Origin: Adineta steineri
Lineage: Eukaryota; Rotifera; Eurotatoria; Adinetida; Adinetidae
Assembly (NCBI GenBank): GCA_905250115.1
Contig: CAJNOI010000012.1
Coordinates: 930,088 to 994,087, forward strand
Length of the DNA stretch: 64,000 nt
Direction: 5' to 3'
Both the position numbers and the translations under genes were made by a program. The notes beneath the pieces were generated by a model. The model saw only the letters and a program-made list of their open reading frames with translations, was not told where the DNA came from and searched no databases. Shown piece after piece: positions 58,270-64,000 of this stretch; the first letter of the stretch is position 1; each line of letters starts with the position of its first letter.

Positions 58270-58998
58270 ATGGGTATATGTAATGGAAAACAAGAATCAT
58301 CGAAACAAAATATTCTAAATAAAAATCAATATGAATATCTTTTATCTATGGATAATATGAAGAAAATACCAATTGTTACTCTTGAACAAGCTGTTATACC
58401 TCTTGTTCCATTTCTACCAACTATTCAAACATATGTTCGTATAGTAAAAGAAAAATGTGAAAATCCAGCTGATGGATTAACATGTGATGAATCAGCATCA
58501 ATAATGCTTTATTCAATGGGATGGCAACCATTAAACGAATGTCTTTATGTTGTTTTAAATACTACATTACGTTCAATAAATCAAGAAACTCTTCAACCAT
58601 GGTTTTTATATTTAAAACTTTTATTTACTGCACTTTTACATCTTCCGTCAAGTCAATTAGTTGTCTATCGTGAGAATAATTCTGATTTAAGTAAACAATA
58701 TAAAATAAATGAAAATTTTACATGGTGGGATTTTTCATTATGCACAATATTAAATGAGGATTATTTACAATCGAATAAATATTTAAATAAAACCGAAATA
58801 CAAACAATATTTATAATTGAATGTAATACAATCAAAGATATTCGTAAACATACTTATTTTCAATCGGATAATTCCGTATTAATTTTACCTGGTACACAAT
58901 TTAAAGTACTTGACTGTTTAGATCATAATGATAATAATTATTATTTAATAAAACTTCAAGAAATTCAATCATCATTTCTTTTACAAAAAGTACGTTAA
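58270..58998 (+). CDS. ADP-ribosyltransferase (ART, arginine-type fold), lacking the ExE motif
   Basis: A single frame of 242 residues. The middle and end match the vertebrate/rotifer mono-ADP-ribosyltransferase (ART) family: GLTCDESASIMLYSMGW, LYVVLNTTLRS, LQPWFLYLKLLFTALLHLPS, VYRENN (the Arg of the R-S-E triad), WWDFSLCT (the Ser motif), and a VLILPGTQFKVLD strand. In active enzymes the strand is preceded by a Glu-x-Glu loop; here it reads SDNSVLILPGT, so the catalytic glutamates are absent. It is either inactive or works differently. The N terminus MGICNGKQ has Gly2 and Cys4, suggestive of lipid modification, but it is not a full myristoylation consensus. There is no signal peptide, so the protein is probably intracellular. 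An LRR gene follows 131 bp downstream on the same strand. Confidence 0.85.
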   Translation: MGICNGKQESSKQNILNKNQYEYLLSMDNMKKIPIVTLEQAVIPLVPFLPTIQTYVRIVKEKCENPADGLTCDESASIMLYSMGWQPLNECLYVVLNTTLRSINQETLQPWFLYLKLLFTALLHLPSSQLVVYRENNSDLSKQYKINENFTWWDFSLCTILNEDYLQSNKYLNKTEIQTIFIIECNTIKDIRKHTYFQSDNSVLILPGTQFKVLDCLDHNDNNYYLIKLQEIQSSFLLQKVR

Positions 58999-59129
58999 TA
59001 TGATTTTTTTTTGTATAAAAAATAGCATTAAGTTTAATTATTAATTTAGCAAATTTCTAATATTAAATCAAGAAATTTTTTAAGAAGGTAATTTACAAAA
59101 ATGGTGTTTGTTTTTTTTATTCTAAATCG

Positions 59130-60464
59130 ATGAATTATTTTAGATTTTGGTCATGTGGAAAAAAAGAATCAGAAAAATCTTTATCCAATGAAAAATCTCC
59201 AATATTAAATAGTAATATTCGTAGTATACCGCTCGATCAAATACTTGCTGAAAATAATCGTAGTTGGACTGTTAATTTAGATGAACAAAATATAACAGAT
59301 CGAGATATGAAATTTATTGTTAAAAAAGTTATTAATAAAAAACGTTATAAACGTATTCGATTACGTGATAATAATATAACGTCACAAGGTGCATTAATTT
59401 TAGCTGATGGTTTACATAATAATACAACATTAGAATCATTAGATCTTCGAAATAATTATATTGAAGATTTAGGTGTACAATCATTAGCATTAGCAGTTAT
59501 ACATTCAAATCTTAAAACACTTAATCTGGAATCAAATGGTATTACATATGAAGGTGCACAATATTTAGCTGAAATGCTTAAATATAATCATACAATAACA
59601 GAATTATATTTATCAAAAAACCATTTAGGTGATAAAGGAGTGAAATTATTAGTAGATGCACTTAATAATAATGATACAAAACATCATGTAAATCATGATA
59701 ATAAAGGGGTAATAATTTAATTTTATATTTTACGTTCTAGTACTAATTATTTCTGATTGTAATTTATCAAGTCATTTTTTGTCTAGTCCGTATATCAGAA
59801 AAAAATTATAGGTGAGGGGAGGAGCTGGAGTAGTTTTCAAGCAGAGGTAAACCATTCGTAGGGTAGGGACTGAACTTGAGATGTGTAGAACCGGGATTGG
59901 GACCAAAAAGATCAAACTTTACCGAAACCGAGACCAAAAGAAAAGCTGTGCCGGGACTAGGACCGGCACCGGGACCTAAAAAGGTTTGGTCTCGTACATC
60001 CCTAGGCTGAACCCTCTCCGATCACGCGCTTACCATAATACACAAAATATATGTAATTCATTATAAAAATTTTCTATTAGATATGTACGATCAATTCATC
60101 GGTTCTTCAACATCTATATCTTGGTCAAAATGATATAACAGATATTGGAATAGAATATATTGCTGAAATGCTAAGAATTAATCGTATGTTAACATGGCTA
60201 TGGTTATCTGGTAATGAAATTGGAAATCATGGTGTTGAACTATTATCGAATACACTTGCGAATCATAATACAAATCTTGAATGGCTATTTCTTAATTCAA
60301 ATAAGGCTATTGATGATGCAAGTATTGATGCTTTGATACGTATGCTTAGACGTAATCATTCTTTAAAAACAATCTATATAAATAATTGTAATTTATCGGA
60401 TATGGCTAAGCAAAGACTTATTGAAATAACTAAAATGAAAAAAGACTTCGATTTAGAAGTTTAA
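59130..60464 (+). CDS. RNI-type leucine-rich repeat protein
   Basis: Two exons (59130-59708, 60081-60464) give 320 residues in phase. After a basic/Cys N terminus (MNYFRFWSCGKKESEK), about eight 28-residue LRRs of the ribonuclease-inhibitor/NLRC3 type follow. Examples are IRLRDNNITSQGALILADGL, LESLDLRNNYIEDLGVQSLA, LKTLNLESNGITYEGAQYLA, ITELYLSKNHLGDKGVKLL, LQHLYLGQNDITDIGIEYIA and LTWLWLSGNEIGNHGVELL. No NACHT or other enzymatic domain is seen. LRRs of this class act as protein-binding scaffolds. It lies 131 bp after the ART-like gene in the same orientation and is convergent with the macro-PARP gene. The intron holds a GC-rich insertion. The function is unknown. Confidence 0.88.
59806..60045. 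mobile_element. GC-rich insertion in the LRR gene intron, hAT-MITE-like
   Basis: The 372 bp intron contains about 240 bp of much higher GC than its surroundings. It has repeated GGGACC/ACCGGGA motifs and an exact inverted pair CGAGACCAAA (59929-59938) and TTTGGTCTCG (59985-59994), with a TACATCCCTAGG boundary-like end. These features recall non-autonomous hAT elements, but I could not fix both ends or a target-site duplication. Confidence 0.45.
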
Positions 60465-60630
60465 ATTTTTTTCTTGTATATATATGTTATTATTTTTATA
60501 ATATGAAAAGAATAGATAAATTACAAACAGTTTCAAATTCCTGCTAATGAATACTATTCTATATATTTTGTATTCACCGGTTTTGTTAGAAATATATTGA
60601 AAATTATTTTACAGTAAATAAAACAAGTTC

Positions 60631-63600
60631 TTATTGTTTGTACACAATTAAATGTGTTGGAAAAGCTAAATGAGCATCCTTATTTGATATATGAAAAAGT
60701 TCTTGATCAATCATTTTCTTTGATAAATGAACAACGAACATATAATGTTTTCCATCGGACGAACGACGAGCACCATAAATATGACTATTCAATGCATCAC
60801 GAGTTAAACAAATTGAATCTAAACGTAATCCGAAGTATAATAATAATAATGACAAAAAAACATAACGAACCTTGTATTGAATGTAAACCATAATGAATTA
60901 CTGATTGAACAGATGAATATGAACATCCATGAAATACTAATAATTCTTGTTCATCTTTTTTTCTAATATAGTGAACATATAATGGCCAATTTTCAATAGT
61001 ATCAATCTATTTCAAATCAATCGTTCGAAAAAACAATTATTTCATATACAAAAAATCATACTCGTTCAATATGCCATGATGATCGAGGCATTGTTTCTTC
61101 AAACAGACGAACACATTCCATTGAAGTAAATAAAGAATGTGATATTTCTATTGTTCGTATCATTAATGGAGATCTAGACCAATTTGTTGGTGGAACAGTT
61201 TTCAAATCAACTACAACAAAGATTATTTTTTTTGAATATTAAAATTATACAATTCTTCTATACTATTTAATTGTTTCATATGAAGTGTAGCGGGTTGTAC
61301 ATCTCCATTAACATGTGCCTTCAATGTTTTTAAATCAAAATCAAATGTATTTCTTCCATCATCTTGAATACTAAGCTAATGAGAAACAAAAAACAAAAAT
61401 ATTTTAAATATATATAAAAAAATTACATAAATACTCTAGAATCATTAGTTGATCTGGCTTCATCAATTTTCAATGATACATAAGTATTTAATTTCATCTC
61501 TTCAGATTTATGCCCATTTGCATATAATATACTATATTTAGAAATCAATCTCGGTTTTCGAATATTTGCAAAACATTGTGAACATGATTCACGATCACCG
61601 CGAAGTACTAATTCACCTGTTGGAAAATTAATAAATGGCAGTACTTGATATTTAAGACATACATTAATCAGTAATTGAATCTTTACAATTAGAAAATAGA
61701 ACAACAATAATAATAATAAATATTAAATAACAAAAAAGTAATACTTGATTAGTAAATACTGGTTGAACATGAAAAAGATCGTATGTTTTTTGTACAATTA
61801 ATTTTTCTAATGATGTTACTAAGAATCTATGAGCTGAAACTATATCTATTCCACTTGATATAGTTGCTATATGTTTGCCTAAATAAAAAATTCAAGTGAT
61901 TATGTATTCGATTATTTGTTATATCATCAATCAAGTAGCATGAAAAAATTTGCTCAACTCTTTCTCGTAGAAATCGCGTTACTAACCAACTACCAAGCTA
62001 TTGATTTATATAATTAAACAAAGTAGAAGTCAGACAGGGGCGGATCTAGCGATTAGGCAAACCAGCAACTGCCACCTTAGAGACGGCGCCAGAATTTTTA
62101 CTTTAGGGGGGCTCAGCCCCCCTCCCTAGATTTATGTTTTTGTGAGAGAATCATCAGCTTTTTACAAGAATTTTAAAAATCTGAGGGGGCTGAGCCCCCC
62201 TCGAAAATAGATACTTCGACAAATACTGAAAACATATAGGACACTATAGGCTTCTCTCCTAAAAATAATACTACTTTCCACTTTTTTTTATAAACCGCCC
62301 CCTCATGGAAATCCTGGATCCGCTCCTGAAGTCAGATTTAAATTCGTCGACCCCGATAATCCTTATAAGAAAGTTCCTTTTATATCTTTATCCAATTCTT
62401 GGATCAATCAGTGAAGTGCGGACACATAAGCAAGCAATTTTTTCTTGCAAGACTCTTCTCTACGCGAAAGAGAATATTTCGAAAAACACTCAATCGATTA
62501 ATTTACATAATGCAATTCGACGAATATATTGACTTTTTGGAATAGGAACTAATGCAGATGATGCAATAGGAATTGTAGATGAACGTTCAGGCCCCATTGA
62601 TTTGAGTTTTTGCTTACGAAGATCATTTAAATATGTTCGAAATATCTATTTATCAAGAAATATATATATTTAAAGAATGTATTGATAAAATTAATTACTT
62701 GATATGAATTATTTTTATATTTATTTTCACCAGATGAATAAATAACAAATATTACATCAAGTGTACATCTATGTAAACGTTCACTCGCTGCACCAACCAT
62801 TGCTTCACAAACTTTAGCTGTACTAAGACCTATTTCTCCAGTTCCTATCTACAATATCACACGAAAAAAATAAATAAAAAATTTTAAAATATTCTTACTA
62901 ATGGAAAAGATATTGATTTCATATTTAATCGACATGCTTCATCAATACATCGTTTGACTAATCCTGATAATGACTAATAGGGAAAAACAAAATGAAAATT
63001 TTTGTTTATATTAATAGAGATTATATTATTTACTAGTTGAGCTTGCATTATATTCGCTGAACGAACTTCTAATTCCCATGAAATGAAAAAAATTTTTCTT
63101 GCTGATGTATTACCACCATCAAGAAGCATTGTGCTATCCCATTTAGCTCGTTCTTCATATTCTGATTTTACTTTTGAACCAGCTTGAGCAATAACACTAC
63201 TCAATAATGTAGCAGATGTTGTTACACATACCATCATATCAACCTTATAGATTTTTTATTGACAAGATCTTATCAAAAAATTAATTTACCTGTGTATGGG
63301 CTATATTTCCATAGACGACATCGATTGATGAATGAGTTTCAGTTACATGAAATTTACCATCTAATGATAACTATTAATTTAAATAATATTTTTCGTAGCA
63401 AAATCAATGAAATTAGAATTTTTTCAACATTCTTAAGTTTATAATAAACTTAATCTTACTTACACTTGCCGGAGTTTTAAATAATGCATTCATTTGATCA
63501 GCAGTTGGCGGATATATTACTTCAATATCAACTAAAAGAGTTTATTGTTATTTAATTGTTAGTTAAAATCAGTGGACTTACAAGAAAATCGATATGTCTG

Positions 63601-64000
63601 AGAGATAATAGCACAATTGAGTTGAACTATATAGATGATATATATTTATTATATAAATATCGTTAGAATTTTTTTACTTTCTTCAAAAAAACTTTCAGCA
63701 GTAGGTGTAAAAATAATCAATGCCACTTCATCTGTAGGAAGTTGAACAAGATGTGTATCTAATTTACTTGATAAAATTGAATCTAATCTTTTCTCTATTC
63801 GTTTTTCTTCATCGAAATTTCTAAATCGATAATAACCAGATGGAGATATTTGAAAATTATCATGTTCAACTAGATGACGTCGAGCAGGACCATGAAGAAA
63901 ACATAACTAAAAAACGAAAAGAAAAAGTATCTTATCTTCATTTAAATTAATAAATTCTTTACTTCATCATTTCTATGATATTTCGAAAAAATTGATTTTA
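60631..64000 (-). CDS. Macrodomain PARP (PARP14/PARP11-like), 5' end outside window
   Basis: Exons: 63963 to beyond 64000, 63678-63906, 63582-63626, 63464-63531, 63290-63370, 63034-63243, 62899-62973, 62699-62848, 62534-62645, 61745-61878, 61435-61680, 61264-61375, 61062-61210, 60871-61006, 60631-60818. They join in phase into about 656 residues. An N-terminal unassigned part is followed by a macro domain (VVYGNIAHTQVDMMV, ISFPLIGTGEIGLSTAKV). A WWE-like segment comes next (NTFDFDLKTLKAHVNGD). The C-terminal PARP catalytic domain has NWSRSPLMIRTIEI, ENWPLYVHYIRKK, LLVFHGC, DGKHYMFVVHL and FPTHLIVYK. Such proteins write and read ADP-ribose in stress, DNA-damage and antiviral responses. HGT reads HGC; the YFA tyrosine position has Cys (SICLTRDALNSH) and the final Glu is not seen. 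It is probably not a canonical ADP-ribosylating enzyme. The 646 bp... intron at 61879-62533 carries a MITE. Confidence 0.88.
62035..62328. mobile_element. hAT-type MITE with 8-bp target duplication
   Basis: A 294 bp element begins CAGGGGCGGATCTAG and ends with the reverse complement of CAGGAGCGGATCCAG (13 of 15 identical). It is flanked by direct copies of AAGTCAGA (62027-62034 and 62329-62336), the 8-bp target duplication typical of hAT transposons. It has no coding capacity. Inside are two palindromes, GGGGGGCTCAGCCCCCC-type at about 62105 and GGGGGCTGAGCCCCC-type at about 62185. It sits in an intron of the macro-PARP gene. Confidence 0.92.

Noticed and set aside
58270..60464. ART and LRR as one fused gene
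   Set aside because: A donor GTACGT at the ART end and an acceptor TTTTAG at 59142 exist, but joining them shifts the LRR out of frame.
61889..62533. Extra PARP exon at about 61930-61990 on the minus strand
   Set aside because: An acceptor-like site precedes LGSWLVTRFLRERVEQIF, but including it breaks the phase between the flanking exons, which join well without it.
1..64000. tRNA, rRNA and CRISPR features
   Set aside because: No cloverleaf-like sequence, rRNA stretch or regularly spaced short direct repeats with unique spacers were found by eye; a tRNAscan or covariance search would be decisive.

Overview
This window looks like one scaffold of a bdelloid rotifer nuclear genome (Adineta/Rotaria-like). 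The DNA is AT-rich and the genes are animal ones split by very short introns, mostly about 45-90 bp. The content includes animal developmental, ciliary and channel genes (T-box, POFUT1, CFAP58, Kv channel, macrodomain PARP). Beside these sit genes that look foreign to animals (phage tail-collar domain, C2 protein pair, AdhP-like dehydrogenase). There are also small DNA-transposon remnants and C-rich tracts resembling the bdelloid telomere repeat TGTGGG. The genus cannot be fixed from this alone. A run of exactly 100 N at 39202-39301 marks a scaffold gap.

Layout. 1-156: 3' end of a membrane-protein gene (+). 1524-3031: Brachyury-like T-box gene (-). 5634-7558: catalase (+). 7841-9768: ribosomal protein L4 (-). 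10373-12843: phosphomannose isomerase and, 58 bp downstream, a two-TM protein (+), a possible operon. 13209-13397: small acidic protein (-). 14502-16760: intronless secreted protein with a phage tail-collar domain (+), convergent with POFUT1 (16844-18048, -). 18717-22925: CFAP58 (+). 22978-28003: tandem duplication of a single-pass membrane protein gene, one copy intact and one broken, separated by a roughly 510 bp inverted repeat. 28004-32425: 4.4 kb without a recognisable gene but with short repeats. 32426-33886: IAP with two BIRs and a RING (+). 36520-38640: decayed F-box/LRR locus (-). 39302-39556: gene cut by the gap. 40702-41420: DDE transposase relic (-). 42208-44215: GPCR pseudogene fragment and intact GPCR (+). 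45860-47943: Shaker-type Kv channel with altered pore and S6 residues (+). 48219-48568: small Cys-rich secreted gene (-). 50354-53815: tandem C2-domain paralogues (+). 54991-56187: zinc alcohol dehydrogenase (+). 58270-64000: ADP-ribosylation neighbourhood, with an ART-fold protein lacking the usual glutamates (+), an RNI-type LRR protein (+) and a macro/WWE-like/PARP gene running off the window (-). A 294 bp hAT-type MITE lies in one of the PARP introns.

Most genes are independent units. The groupings that may matter functionally are the MPI/TM pair, the two tandem paralogue pairs, and the ART/LRR/PARP cluster at the right end. Gene models were assembled by hand from ORFs and splice sites. 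Phases were checked for every multi-exon gene, and unresolved cases are stated in their entries.
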